The translations under genes and the position numbers were made by a program. A DNA stretch of 64,000 nt, taken from positions 23,122,501-23,186,500 of the forward strand of contig NC_092672.1 in assembly GCF_964355755.1 (NCBI RefSeq), written 5' to 3'. The notes under the pieces were generated by a model that was not told the DNA's origin, did not search any database, and saw only the letters and a program-made list of their open reading frames with translations. This DNA is from Antedon mediterranea. Lineage: Eukaryota > Echinodermata > Crinoidea > Comatulida > Antedonidae. How positions within the stretch are numbered: position 1 is the first letter of the stretch; the number at the start of each line of letters is the position of its first letter. Below are positions 11,101 to 26,100 of the stretch, one piece after another.

Positions 11101-14100
11101 TTACATTGGATAATAACAATTTACACAGATTATAAAGATGCAATATTTAGAACAACAACAAATATTGCGGATTGAATTGTGTCTTGTTGTGAATGAATGA
11201 TTTGTGGTCTTTTTTTAAATATTATATGGATAAAGATATACAACAATTACGAAAAAAGGAGGATTATATTGGATAACAATGATCAAATAGATTATGAAGA
11301 TTGTAGATTTATGACAACTACTGTATTACATATTACTGACTAACTTGTATTAATCATGTCATTGAATGAATGAACAAAAGTGCTGGTTCAAGCGACAAAA
11401 GAGAGAAACAAAAGACAGTGCTAGAACCCTGGTGCATTTAACTTCATGGATAAAAGAGAATGACAAAGTTACATATTGGCTTTCTGTAGTTTGCAACGCC
11501 CTTTTAATTAATTGGGTACGCTGTGTGTTAAATGAGCATTGTCACACATTGCATACAAAAACAAGTCAGGATATTATTTTATGCTCACAAAACTGAATTC
11601 AGAAGAACATCAAGCCTATATTTCTGAATAAAACTGAACAAAAATGAAATAGTAGTTTCTATAATTATTAAATTGCTTTTAAAAAAATTATTTGGGATTT
11701 ACACTACCCATCTGAATATACATACACCTTAATCTGAATACCTTATCCAACATGAATACAGTGTTTAAACAGCGAATAATACTATGCCTTTGTAGATTCA
11801 TTCCATAACATAGTTTCATTCCATTAAAACTACAATAGTAACATTATCGTATAACCTATATAACCTACCACTTTTTTTAATAGAATAAACCGAATGCTAT
11901 CATCTCTTTAACTATTTAATACACAATAACATCTACCCGTCTATGATAGTGCAGTGTGTCAATCACAGCTAAAGACACCAGTTGTACACCTTTGTGTCTT
12001 ATTATCCAATGCATTCCAACACAATGCTGCTCAGACACCACCTATATTATTCTACTTGAGTTTGCTAGATCATCATATAAAAGTGCATTGATGAGATCAG
12101 ATTGTTTTTATATAATTGTCCTTTATCAACCATTCTGATGTGTGTTAATGGTTGTGCAGAGCCATGATAATACAATTGTCACAGCTTGAATAAGGTAACA
12201 TGGAGAAAATTAAATGAAAACCTTCCTCAATAATATTTCTCTGCTCAAATGCTGGTTTGTAATGAGATTTTAATATTAAATGTGTCTATATAATTTATTG
12301 TTTGTTAAGTAGGTCTTTTACCACACTGATGTTTAATGTGAAATGGTTAAATGTATTCAGAGTGAGATCTGCCAATGTAAATTATCTTAATTAAAATCAT
12401 TTACATTAAAAACTTTCAATTGTATTTCTATTATATTTTATCAATTTTAAGTGCTGTTCTTAAAATACAATTGCAATCTACCAAATCATGGAGCTTTAAA
12501 GCTCAATGAGACTGAAAAACTGTTAACTTATGATGTACACAGCCTATTTAATACTTAGTTGAAATGCCATTATTAGACATTTTTAATCATTGATTTATTT
12601 AGAGAAATTAATAAAACTTCACCAGAAGTTTTAGAATGGTCATTATTTATACTACTATAACAATATATGTTCACATTTTGTAGTAATACACTACCAACAT
12701 GTATAGATAGTATTTACAATACCCATCTGAATAATTATACTACACCTTAATCTGAATACCTTATCCAATCTGAATACCTTATCCAACCTGAATACAGCAT
12801 TTATACAGCGAATACTGTTTTGTAGTTTCATTCCATAAAGCCATAATTTAACATCAAATAAATAGTCATAAAATTAAATCTTCTTTATTTTAATAGATTC
12901 ATCTCTTTGTTTTCTTTTGAAAAAGATTTTAATACACCAAAAAAAAACCCAAAAATAAAAACATCTACCCTGTATGTGATAATACACATGGGGTCAAATC
13001 ATTTTTCTATTCGACCTATTCGCTATCCGTCGCTAGGACAGAATAATCTGGATTTTTTTTTTACATTAATCCAAGTTAATCAACTACCACACTTTATTTC
13101 AAAAGATAACATTTTTTAGCATAATTATTTTTTTTGTAAAATGGCTGCATAATTAGTTATCCACACCTTGACGGATAACTCCTTGTGATTGTATAAAATC
13201 ATCATCAACTTTTTTTATCTGTATTATTCTTCTTTCATTCCACATTTCATAACTTCGTAAAGTTGTGCACCTACTATTTTTTTTAAACGTCAGAGTTGCG
13301 CAACATGACTTTCGCCCGATTTTATGAATTTAAATGATCATAGATCAAAAAACCAAACGTCATTTTGTATTGACACTTTTTTAATTTAAAGATGTATTGT
13401 CCCTTGAAACACAAAAAAATGAAGGTCAAAATATTCTAAATTTAAATTGGCCATATCAAAGTAATATTAAAGTTATTCACTTTAAGTCGAAAATTCGAGC
13501 CGAAAACAACAAGTTTACGTAATTAACAGGTAAATTAATTTGATTACATTTTGTCCGGAAAATCATCGCAGGCGAAAGTAAACAAAGATTTCAAACCACG
13601 AGTATGCATGCATGATATGCTAATTATGATTGTTTACAACTCGTCACATTTTAGAAGGTGTTTTCACACAGATTGCGAGGAAGTTTTATGATTATGTATA
13701 CAGAGTAGCCACACAAGCGCGTTGCATTATGGGATATGTTTTGATCAAAAATATTGACTGGAAGTCAAAGTTATTTTTTTGAACAAAAAAACATGTGTAT
13801 TTCAGTAAATGATTTTTTTTTCCAACTAATTTTTGGTGAAAGTTAATAACTATTATGATACTTCAAAACGGCCAACTTTTTTTCGAAATCTTTTATTTTT
13901 TATTTTTTGGGAATTTGTCAAAGGGACAATACATCTTTAAGTCATATCAAGAGTCAACTTTCTATTGATTAAAAATGGCATGTTTCAAAAAGTTACACGC
14001 ACAAGATTTCTTACAACCAACACCTGCACTTGCTGTAACTTAATGCGTATTCTCAGTTTGTGAACTTAATTCTCTTGAATTTTTCATTATTTAAGCCTTA

Positions 14101-17100
14101 AAAGAATTGAAAAGTCAATTAAACCATATCAACTTTTATTTTAATGACTTACTGATTTTGATTTTAAATGCATTATGGCTACTCATACATGCTGATTAAC
14201 CCTCTTTCACGTTGACTATTCTTTTTATTGTACAAGTTACTAAATGTTTAAGTTTACTTAATTCACTTCCCACAACCTTAATCAATAATCACCTTGACAA
14301 ATTTCAATATAAATTTACCTCCTGGTTCATCCTGTTTTTCATCACTGTTTTATGTATGTTTACGTTTTTTCCCCTTGTACTCTATACGCACAAACATACT
14401 TTGCCTATTATATTATTCTTAATGTATATATAGTATAAGCCCATGGAGTAATTTATAATTCTTCCGTAAGCTTCCTAATTACATGTAAAGGTAATAAAAG
14501 CGTCACATTTTGTATCTTATTTGTTTTGTGTATTTCAGTTATAAACGGCTACTACTGTAGGAAACATTTTTTTGTACTGTACAGTAATTATTAATTTAAA
14601 TAATAATATTTATTATTTGCATATCTACGGACGTACCATCAATTTCAAAATTCTTTTCAATTCAATATGTTCTAGCAATACTTTCGAATTTGTAAATAAT
14701 GTGTACTTGCTTTTTTAACTTCAGATTATGGACGATATACCTAAAGTGTATTTAAAATATACAGTAGTGTAAAATATTCTGTATTTATTTTTGTTACAAT
14801 GAAAGTTACTGACTGCAAACATTCATGCATAGCCTACTTTAAAACATAGAAAATGAGACTTCAACTTGCAACTTACATTTTTAAGTTTAACTACGTCAAC
14901 CTTGAAATCTGTTCGTCTGTAGGGCTCACACAAAGACGGGTGCTGATGCTAGTAATTTATATGATCAGATCATTTGATATCTGCTGCTGCAGTTGAGATT
15001 CATACACTTTAAAGTTCAGTTTGATTTAATGTGATCACATCATTTCCCTATTATCATTTGATTTATAATTTTAGTTGTTAATTTTGTTGTTGTCGTCGTT
15101 GTGGTTTATACAGTATTTGTGAAACTAAACAAGATGAACGGATTAAAGAATAAAACATCTTACAATGTTTCTATGTTGTGCAGTCAAGATAAACTCTTTT
15201 CAGTTCAATATTATAGAAACTATTTTTATCAAGAAAGAGACCATGCCCCGCTCTAAATAGAGATGCGGTTATGTTAAGGAGACAGAAAAAGAACTTTCCA
15301 TAATGTATGAAGCTCATCTGAAAACACTGTTTTCATCAAGATCAAATATGCATAAGTTAGAACTCAGAATTAGAATTCTCAGGATATTAATGAGTATCAC
15401 TGAAATATTTATTAATAAATACAAATGTTGTTGAATTGTGTTATCTTAATGTCTACTACCAACCTTCATTCAAAATCAATAATTTTTTTAGGTAGATCAA
15501 GATCAAATATAGTTCTGACTTGTTAATGGTCACATGCCAGTATAGTTTATTGGGCTTGCCAGTGATAATGACAAAATATTTATTATTTTGGTCTACTATT
15601 ACAGTAACACTTTTTATCAATTAATGATATAACATATCAGTGCAACGTCCACTATTGTATTTAAAAAAATGAACAAAAATATATATATGTTGATTTTTAT
15701 ATTGGAACTGAGAAAGGCATTTATTCCTGATCTAAATTATTTTCACTTTGAGATATTTTTGTAAATTACAACTTTCATAAAAAAATATCATTAAAACATA
15801 GTATAAATATGCACATGGTATAAATATAGAATTTGTAAAATGCATCAGAGGTTGTACATTTACAAAACAAAAAGAAAAAAAGGAATTTACATATTTATTT
15901 TTATACACAGGTAAGTGAGTGGCACTTAGTCAGTGTAACTCTTTTTTTTCTGCTATAAATGAGTTAGGAATAACATTGTCATGTGACAGAATACCAATGT
16001 AACATTTTTTCTTTAATCAGTATTTTAAAACCTTATTATTATGACCTCTTTCCAGGACGGAGACTCACCACTACATGTACATCTGGCTCGAAGGTATCCT
16101 ACATTAGAAATGGTGACCTGTCTCATAAATAAGGGGGCATCAGTGACATCACAAAATAAGGTAATATATATACACACAATTTTCAGAAATACTGTATGGC
16201 AACAATCTTTCACCTACTCTAGTAAATTATTCTATTTTTTTTTTTTTTTTTTATATCTGGTTCATCATATTATTAATAATAATGATAATTATTTTTATTA
16301 TTAAATTGTGTGATTTTTGGTAGACCTATTTAAAAAACCATTCCTTCAAAGATGACAATATCTACTATCACAGCGATTTTAAACTGATAGGAAGATTGTG
16401 GGTAGTATAATTTATGCTGAGATTGGACCTATCGGATATTTTGACGACATGAAGTAATGGCAGTGGGTAGAGATAATATGCCCGGCTTCATAAGTTATTT
16501 AATAAGGTTGTTTAATCCTATAACCTATGCATCATTATTATACTCTGTAGCCATCTGTATTTCAATACTGATCTACACATGCGCACAGCTCGAATCTGAA
16601 TTAAATGAAAGAAAGAATATTTTCTATAATTTGTTATCCAATGAACCATATCTTTTTTTAACTTTGCTAGATTTTGTCCCAATTCAATCTGTTTCATAAG
16701 TAAATGTTATTTTTTGAACAGATGTCAGGATTATTCTCAATGTGTAATTCAATCTAGAAATTGACATTGAAATCTAAATCATTCAGTTAAATAACTTATA
16801 AAGAGCAGACCTCCCAACTATGCTGATAATGGCGAAAGCAATTTTGAATATACTGATATTTCTAATCTCTATTAAGAATCTAGATAAGAAGAAAAAGAAA
16901 ATATGCTAAATATCCGCACAACGTTAGTAATAAATTCATGTATTGTTTAATAATTAAAATATTTGTATTTTCCGCCATTAGGCATATTTACTATTATAAA
17001 TACCTAAACCTTTACATTTTTAGTAGCGCCCTTTATGGTCTAATGTATTTTTCAAAATATTATGGCGCCCTGTATAGTTTGGACATGATTTCATAAAACC

Positions 17101-20100
17101 TCCCAATGTATCATTTGATTTGTTGAGAGGTGACAAACTTATAACAGCCGATTAATATAAATTGAATAACAATGTATTTTACTTAAAATTAAGACAATAC
17201 ACATTAAACAATGATTCGATAAAGATTGAAAAAAATTGAAATGAATTCCCTAATATTATTTTTGTTTTTGGCGTCTTTTCCGCACCCAACATTTCCAGAA
17301 AAAACGGTGAATTTTTGGACAAAAATCACTCAAGCGTGACTTGTGTTTTGATTTCTAAATTTGATCACTAAAATGCTTTAAATGTTGCCATTTGGGTATG
17401 AAAACATAGGGTTTGCCACAAAAATTGTAATGAATGGACTATTAGTTTAGGATATGTGAAAACATGGGTTTTATATTTTATTTGCATTAAAGTGATTGTG
17501 TTGGAAAGAGATTAACATCGTTACCATTTAAGATAGTTAAAACAAATTATTTTATCACATGTGAATTATGGAATTATTTTTATGGAATTATTTTTAAGGA
17601 TAAGATAAATACAGCATTACATTTTACATTTTTTTTTCTGTGCCTGCCATCACAGAAAACCAATTTCACATTTTTATCTGTAAATTAGCATTGTAAACTT
17701 GATTATTATGATTTATTTTACCACAGAATGGAAACAATCCACTACATGAATACCTGATTAAAAACCCCAACCCTACTTCTGAAATAGTGAATTGTCTCAT
17801 AAAGGTACTGTATTAACATTGCCAACTAAGGTAATACAGACAATTGTAAGAAATAACTTACAGAAACTAATGTTTAAGTATTTGAATAAAGAAAATAATT
17901 AAAGCTTAAAACCATGTTCTTAAAGAGGGTAAGCTAGTGCTACAAGCATACCCTAGTATCAGTGAATTTATTATAATACAACTCTATTTTTATGCCTGCC
18001 ATAACACAGTAGGGAATTAAATTGTCAGCAGGATATCACAGAACATCAATTTAACATTCTTTATTTAATCAGTATTTTTAAACCTATGATTATGATTTCT
18101 TTCCATGATGAAAACAAGGACAATGCAATATTGGCATCGCAAAATAAGGTAAGGTACAGTTGCAGGATTCTTTAGAACAATTATTTCTTTACATGTGATT
18201 TCTATATATATGGAATTATTTTAAAAGTTTGTGTCACAATACAGCATCACAGTTTACATTTTTCCTATATATGATACAGATACATAATATGATGCTGTAA
18301 TATAATTGTTATCTATAATATTTAACAGATTGTAGAATACAGAGAATCTTGCTGAATCCTTTTACAAGAAGAAACATTATGGTTTTCTCAGATTAGTAAT
18401 AACAACGAATTATTAATTGTTCTGATGTAATTGTTCTAATTAATGTGTGACTGATATTCAGTTACTGGTATTTGAGTTCTAAATCTCTTTTTCTCACTCT
18501 TACTCAATATTCCTACATACATTCACTAATACATTTCCTAAGGTTCAACAACACCAAAGCACACCCTATAGTATTAGTGAATATAATGCTGGAATCTGTA
18601 ATCATTATTTGTATACTTCATGTAAACGTTTGATTTCATTCTTCTATTTGTCAGACTTTTTTAGTATTTTGCATTCGTTATTATAACGTTTTTTCTGTGT
18701 CTTTATGTAACGTAATTCTTATAAACTGCAATGTTAAAAAACAATGTTTTAAAATCGTTTCGAAAATATGATCACAACTCTTCTGAAAATTTGTAATTAT
18801 TTCGTTATATATAACGTTCTGTAAACGTTTTGATGCAACGTTGTTCGAATATATAATTTATTTCTACACAGAAACGTTTTAGAAAAAACAAACCTTAAAA
18901 AACCCAAATGCAAACGTTTCGATTACGTTTTACAAACGTTCTGTGTTTGCTGAGATGTAGCTGGGGTCCCGTTAGGCATTTGAAATCAGCATTGCTGACT
19001 CTTATGGCAGCCATTGCATCTAGTATCTGCCTCAGACGTATTGGCCTATGCCTTTCCTCTGTTCAAGGTGGGCACTGGACGTGAGAAGCCCTTGATCAAT
19101 GTTAGAACCAATCAAGGTGCTTCAAACAGTCCTGGCTTTGTTTGTATCAAACCTGTTAGGGGCGGTAATTATCGCTGTTGGTTTCAATTGAATAAAATTA
19201 AATTAAATTTAAAAAAAATTAATAATAATCACAATAACCAAACAAATAAAGCAAACCATCTTCCCAAAGATGACAATAACTAAACATTAGTGTTTGTGTT
19301 GGAAAGATGTTAAATATTTACTGTTTTAAGATAGTTAAACAAATTATTTTATCACATGGGAATTATGGAATTATTTTTAAGGATAAGATAAATACAGCAT
19401 CACATTTTACCTTTTTTTTCTGTGCCTGCCATCACAGAAAACCAATTTCACATTTTTAATTTTTAATTATTTGGAAAGAAAATAAATCAAATAGTTTATT
19501 CATATCGATATTGCAAAATTATTTTACAACTCTTTATAGAGTATTGAAAAACTCATTTTATGTGTTATTATTAACTTCTTTAAATTGTATTAATCTATTA
19601 ATCAATTTTTCCTGTTCATTTTTAGATTTTATTTTGTATGTTTTATGCACACATTATGTTTGTGAACAAGCTCTATTACAAAAATGATTTTATTATTATT
19701 ATTATATTATAACTTATATTATCAAGGTTCTATCTTATATTTTTGAATGAATCCCAAAAGTTTGAGATCTGTCAGTCTTTATAGTGTAAAAGCTGGGGTT
19801 AAGACAGAGCTAAAATCCTCTGGATAGGAAATAGTGTAGAATAACCTCTTGAGATGGTGAAAAATGTTTGTAGAGTAAAGTTTTTAATGGTAATTTTATT
19901 TTATGACTCTCTTACTAAAAAGTTTTAGATTACATCGTTCCTCTTGAGTTTGAATGAAGTATAAATGAAGCATGGCTTCCTGAGTTCAATTTGATTCTTT
20001 CAAAGTTAAAATAATATAGGCCTATATACCGGTACTAAAAGGAAAATAATATGTGTTACTAAGTCACGTATCCATGGTGATTGTGATGATAGTCCCAGAC

Positions 20101-23100
20101 TTTTAATATCCCTGAATTCAAAGGATGACATTTTATAGCATACATATTTGTTATTATATGGCTGCATAATTCAGTTTTTTAGATTCTGTGATTTTCTCAT
20201 ATTTTTCATATTTAATTTTATTTTAATAAATATACTGATTTTGATTTTAAATGCATTATGGCTACTCATACATGCTGATTGCATTCTTAACCCTATTTCA
20301 CATTGACTATTCTTTTTATTGTACAAGTTACTAAATGTTTTAGTTTACTTAATTCACTTCCCACAACCTTAATCAATATCGAAATCACCTTAAGAAATTT
20401 CAATATAAATTTACCTCCTGGTTCATCTTGTTTTTCATCACTGTTTTATGTATGTTTACGTTTTTTCCCCTTGTACTCTATACGCACAAACATACTTTGT
20501 CTATTATATTATTCTTAATGTATATATAGTATAAGCCCATGGAGTAATTTATAATTCTTCCGTAAGCTTCCTAATTACATGTAAATGTATAAAAGCGTCA
20601 CATTTTGTATCTTATTAGTTTTGTGTATTTCAGTTATAAACGGCTACTACTGTAGGAAACATTTTTTTGTACTGTACGGTAATTATTAATTTAAATAATA
20701 CTGTTTATTATTTGCATATCTACGGACGTACCATAATTTTCAAAATTCTTTTCAATTCAATATGTTCTAGCAATACTTTTGAATTCATAAATAAAGTGTA
20801 CTTGCTTTTTTAACTTCAGATTATGGACGATATACCTAAAGTGTATTTAAAATATACAGTAGTGTAAAATATTCTGTATTTATTTTTGTTACAATGAAAG
20901 TTACTGATCGTAAACATTCATGCATAGCCTACTTTAAAACATAGAAAATGAGACTTAAATTGCAATTCTTGCATTTTTAAGTTTAACTACGTCTCGGTGA
21001 AGTTAAAATCTGTTCGTCAGTAGGGCTCACACAAAGACGGGTGCTGATGCTAGTAATTTATATGATCAGATCATTTGATATCTGTTGCTGGATTCATACG
21101 CTTTAAAGTACATTTTGATTGGAATGTGATCACATCATTTCCCTATTATCATTTGATTTATAATTTTAGTTGTTAATTTTATTGTTGTCGTCCTTGTGGT
21201 TTATGTTTGTGAAACTAAACAAGATGAACGGATTAAAGAATAAAACATCTTACAATGGGCCTGTTTCTGCTGAGCAGAAATAATCGATTATTAACCGTTT
21301 ATTTTTTTAATCGATTATTTTTGGGCAGCAGAAACGGCGCAAAATAAAATAACCGATTAAAAATAACCGATTAAAAACACTCAATCCATTGCGTGTTTTA
21401 ATCGATTATTTCTTGTTTTAACCGATTATTGCGGAGCAGTTTTGAGCTGCAACACAAATAGCGATTATTGACCTCACTTTGACCTCTAGAGTATGACAAA
21501 CTTCACTTCACACAAAGCATGCTGTTTATTTGCGCGATATCGACGACGATCAGCAAAACCACGATCGCGATGTAGACCGAATAACAATCAAATGTTAAAC
21601 ATTTGATTTTTATTATTTTGTGGGGGAGAATTATACCGAGAGACTCCAGGATTCTGTGTTACAAGTACACCCGTTACATACCACCAGTCCAGGCTAACGA
21701 TGTTTTACATGTCATTTTTTAGGCCTGTTGTCTGTTGACTTGTTTCGGTAGAAATATATAGCCTATATAGGCCTAGCAGGCCGAAGGTAGAACCAACGAA
21801 CGGCGAAACAAACTTTTTTCGCCGACGTGTCCTTATTAATATAACATCATTATTCTGTTGTATGTGGTACGGTAGTAGGCCTAGATGTTTATTTTACAAA
21901 TAATATAGCTTTAGGTAAGAGTAATTTTTAATCCTACATGTGAGAGTTTTAGGCAGCGATAGGATGTAAACAAACCAACTCTCATCGGCCTTTCATAACT
22001 TGAACTGCGCTGTGGGGGAATGATGACTTGATTTTAAAAACCGATTACCTGAATAACCGATTAAAGTCGTAGCAATTTTCAATTGCAACGCGATTATTTT
22101 TGTGGTTTGCGGTGACTGGAAAAAATCGATTATTTTGATTTTTTCAGCAGAAACGGACCCAATGTTTCTATGTTGTGCAGTCAAGATAAGCTCTTTTCAG
22201 TTCAATATTATAGAAACTATTTTTATCAAGAAAGAGACCATGCCCGGCTTTAAATAGAGATGCGGTTGTGTCGGGGAAAGAGAAAGTGAACTTTCCAACA
22301 TTGATGAAGCTCATCTGAAAACACTGTTTTCATCAAGATCAAATATGCATAAGTTAGAACTCAGAATTAGAATGCTCAGGATATTAAAGAGTATCACTGA
22401 AATATTTATTAATATATACAAATGTTGTTGAATTGTGTTATCTTAATGTCTACTACCAACCTTCATTCAAAATCAATTATTTTTTTAGGTAGATCAAGAT
22501 CAAATAGTTCTGACTTGTTATGCCAGTATGGGCTTGCCAGTGATAATGACAAAATATTTATTATTTTGGTCTACTATTACATTAACACTTTTTATCAATT
22601 AATGATATAACATATCACTGCAACCTCCAATATTGTATTTCAAAAAATCAACAAAAATATATATATATATATTGTTTTTTTATATTTGAACTGAGAAAGG
22701 CATATATTCCTGATCTAAAATTTTTTTCACTTTGGGATATTTTTGTAAATTACAACTTTCATAAAAAAATATCATTAAAAAAAAGACAACATTGTATGTC
22801 TGAACATAGTATAAATATGCACATGGTATAAATATATAATTTGTAAAATGCATCAGAGGTCGTACATTTACAAAATAAAAAAAAAAAAGGAATTTACATA
22901 TTTATTTTTATACAGAGGTAAGTGAGTGGCACTAGCCTTAGTCAATGTAACTCTTTTTTTTCTGCTATAAATGAGTTAGGAATAAAATTGTCATGTTACA
23001 GAATACCAATGTAACATTTTTTCTTTAATCAGTATTTTAAAACCTGATGATTATGACCTCTTTGCAGGCTGGAAACACTCCACTACATGCACATCTGGCT

Positions 23101-26100
23101 CGTAGATATAACGATCCTACATTAGAAATGGTGACCTGTCTCATAAATAAAGGGGCATCAGTGACATCACAAAATAAGGTAATATACAGACAATTTCAGT
23201 AATACTGTATGGCAACAATCTTTCACCTACTCTAGTAAATTATTCTATTCTTCTTTTTAATTTTTTTATATCTGGTTCGTCATATAATTAATAATAATAA
23301 TTAGTTATCCGCTTGGTAGAGCGGATAACTCCTTGTTATTGTATTGGATCAATATTATTTTTCTGTATTATTCTTCTTTCCGTCCTTCCTTTTTGTGAGT
23401 CGCGTTTCTCTAAAATGTGTAAACATAACATTTCATAACTTTGACAACATATGGGCATTTACATGAAGTTGTGCACCAGCTCTTATTTTTGAATGACGTC
23501 ATAGTTGCGCAACGTGACTTACGCGCAATTTTATGAATTTCAATGATTTATCATAGATTAAAAACCAGAAGTTATTTAGTATTAACACTTTGACAAAATT
23601 TAAGTCATATCAGGGGCAAACTTTCTACGGATTAAAAATGGCATGTTTCACAAGAAGGTACGCGCGCACGCGCATTTAATATTTCGAAATGCGCAAAATT
23701 AATTTCTAATCAACTTTTTACGCGTTTCTTGTCATTTTGAGCATGTCAAAAATTCCCACGGGCACGCAATTGTTTATGCGCGTGGTGACATTAGACAATT
23801 CGTGCGCGTTTTTTATGAAAAAGCTTAAAAAATCGTCAAAATAATGTATTTTTTTAAACAGTCATAGTTTCTAAAGTAAACTTTCGTTATTGCTCATCAC
23901 ATTCAATGGATCGCATCACGCTTATCTGTATTCCTATTTCTCCTACATTTATATATTGTCTAGGTCAATCAACTTTCTTTAGCATTAAATAAAAATATTT
24001 TAATTTTTATAACGTCATCATGCCTAAAAATTTTAATTACGTGGGTCATTAATTTCATCTTTACTGTAAATTTTAATCTGTAAAAGCTCGTAAGAATAAA
24101 ATGTGATAATCACGATTAAAACGTTTTCTGGAAGTTATTGGATTATAGATACGAAATCATGTGAACTTTTTGCCAATCGGATGTTGTGACGTCATCATAT
24201 GACAAGTTTAATTGAAAAGGTCAAATTTTCATCATCTGCGTCAAAGTTCATCACATTTAAATGTGCGTGCACTACGTATTCAAATTTCTTCTACACGTTA
24301 ATATGTTGTTGCTGAGATAATTTTCTTCGGAAATTGCTATCTTTGTGGTTTTTTTTTATGACGTCATCATTTTAAATATTTGAATTAAAGGCAGGTCCCA
24401 TTCAAGTTTAATTGAAAAGGTCAAATTTTCATCGTCTGCGTCAAAGTTCATCACATTTAAATGTGCGTGCACTACGTATTTAAATTTCTTCTACACGTTA
24501 ATATGTTGTTGCTGAGATAATTTTCTTCGGAAATTGCTATCTTTGTGGTTTTTTTTTATGACGTCATCATTTTAAATATTTGAATTAAAGGCAGGTCCCA
24601 TAATTCAGTTAATATGAGTAGTACTATGTACACCAGCATAGGCTCTGATGTGAGCAAATTGTTGTTTGCTGCCCTCTGTATCATGTAGAATTAATGTCTC
24701 CTTGTATACACAGTATACTGTATAATTATAATACAAGGCGAAAATACAGGACCACCTTAACATATGACGTGCACGTGGCGCCTGTCGTGCGGATAACTAA
24801 CTCGTCAGAGTGACGAGTTTCATGTCTAGTTATTTTTATTATTAAATTGTGTGATTTTTGGTAGACCTATTTAAAAACCATTCCTTCAAAGATGACAATA
24901 TCTACTATAACAGCGATTTTAAACTGATAGAAAGATTGTGGGTTGTATAATTTATGCTGAGATTGGACCTATCGGATATTTTGCATCATGAAGTAATGGT
25001 AGTGGGTAGAGATTATGTGCCCGTGCACACCCACCCATGCTTCATATAAGTTATTTAATATGGGCGTTTAATCCTATAACCTATGCTTTATTTTTATACT
25101 CTGTACCCATCTCTATTTCAATATTGATCTACACATGCGCACAGCTCGAATCTCAATTGAATGAAAGAAAGAATATTTTTCATAATTTGTTATCCAATGA
25201 ACCATATCATATTCTAACTTTGCTCAATTTTGTCCAAATTCAATCTGTTTCATAAGTAAATGTTATTTTTGTAACAGATGTCAGGATTATTCTCAATTTG
25301 TAATTCAATCTAGAAATTGACATTGAAATCTGAATCATTCAGTTAAATAACTTATAAAGAGCAGACCTCCCAACTATGCTGATAATGGCGAAAGCAATTT
25401 TGAAATACAGAAAAATATCTTGATATTTCTAATCTCTATTAAGACTCTAGATAAAAAGAAAAAAAAATATGCTAAATATCCGCACATCGTTTGTAATAAA
25501 TTCATGTATTGTTTAATAATTGAAATATTGTATTTTCCGCCATTTGGCATACCCATATTTACTATTATAAATACCAAAACCTTTACATTTTTAGTAGCGC
25601 CCTTTATGGTCTAATGTATTTTTCCAAATTCTATAGCGCCCTGTATAGTTTGGACATGATTTCATAAAACCTCCCAATGTATCATTTGATTTGTTGAGAG
25701 GTGACAGACAGTCATTTAAACTTATAACAGCCGATTAATATAAACTGAATAACAATGTATTTTACTTAAAATTAAGACAATACACATTAAACAATGATTC
25801 GATAAAGATTGAAATGTTGAATCATGAATTCCCTAATATTATTGTTGTTGTTGGCGTCTTTGCCGCACCCAACATTTCCAGAAAAAAGGGTGAATTTTTG
25901 GACCAAAATCAATCAAGCGTGACTTGTGTTTTTCACATGGTAATACATGAAATTTGATCACTAAAATGCTTTAAATGTTGCCATTACCATTGGGTAACAT
26001 AGGGTTTGCCACAAAAATTGTAATGAATGGACTATTAGGTTAGGATATGTGAAAACATGGGTTTTATATTTTATTTGCATTAAAGTGATTGTGTTGGAAA

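Noticed and set aside
24190-24600. CRE (TGACGTCA) enhancers.
   Set aside because: The palindromes are real but sit in a transposon-internal duplication; nothing shows regulatory use.
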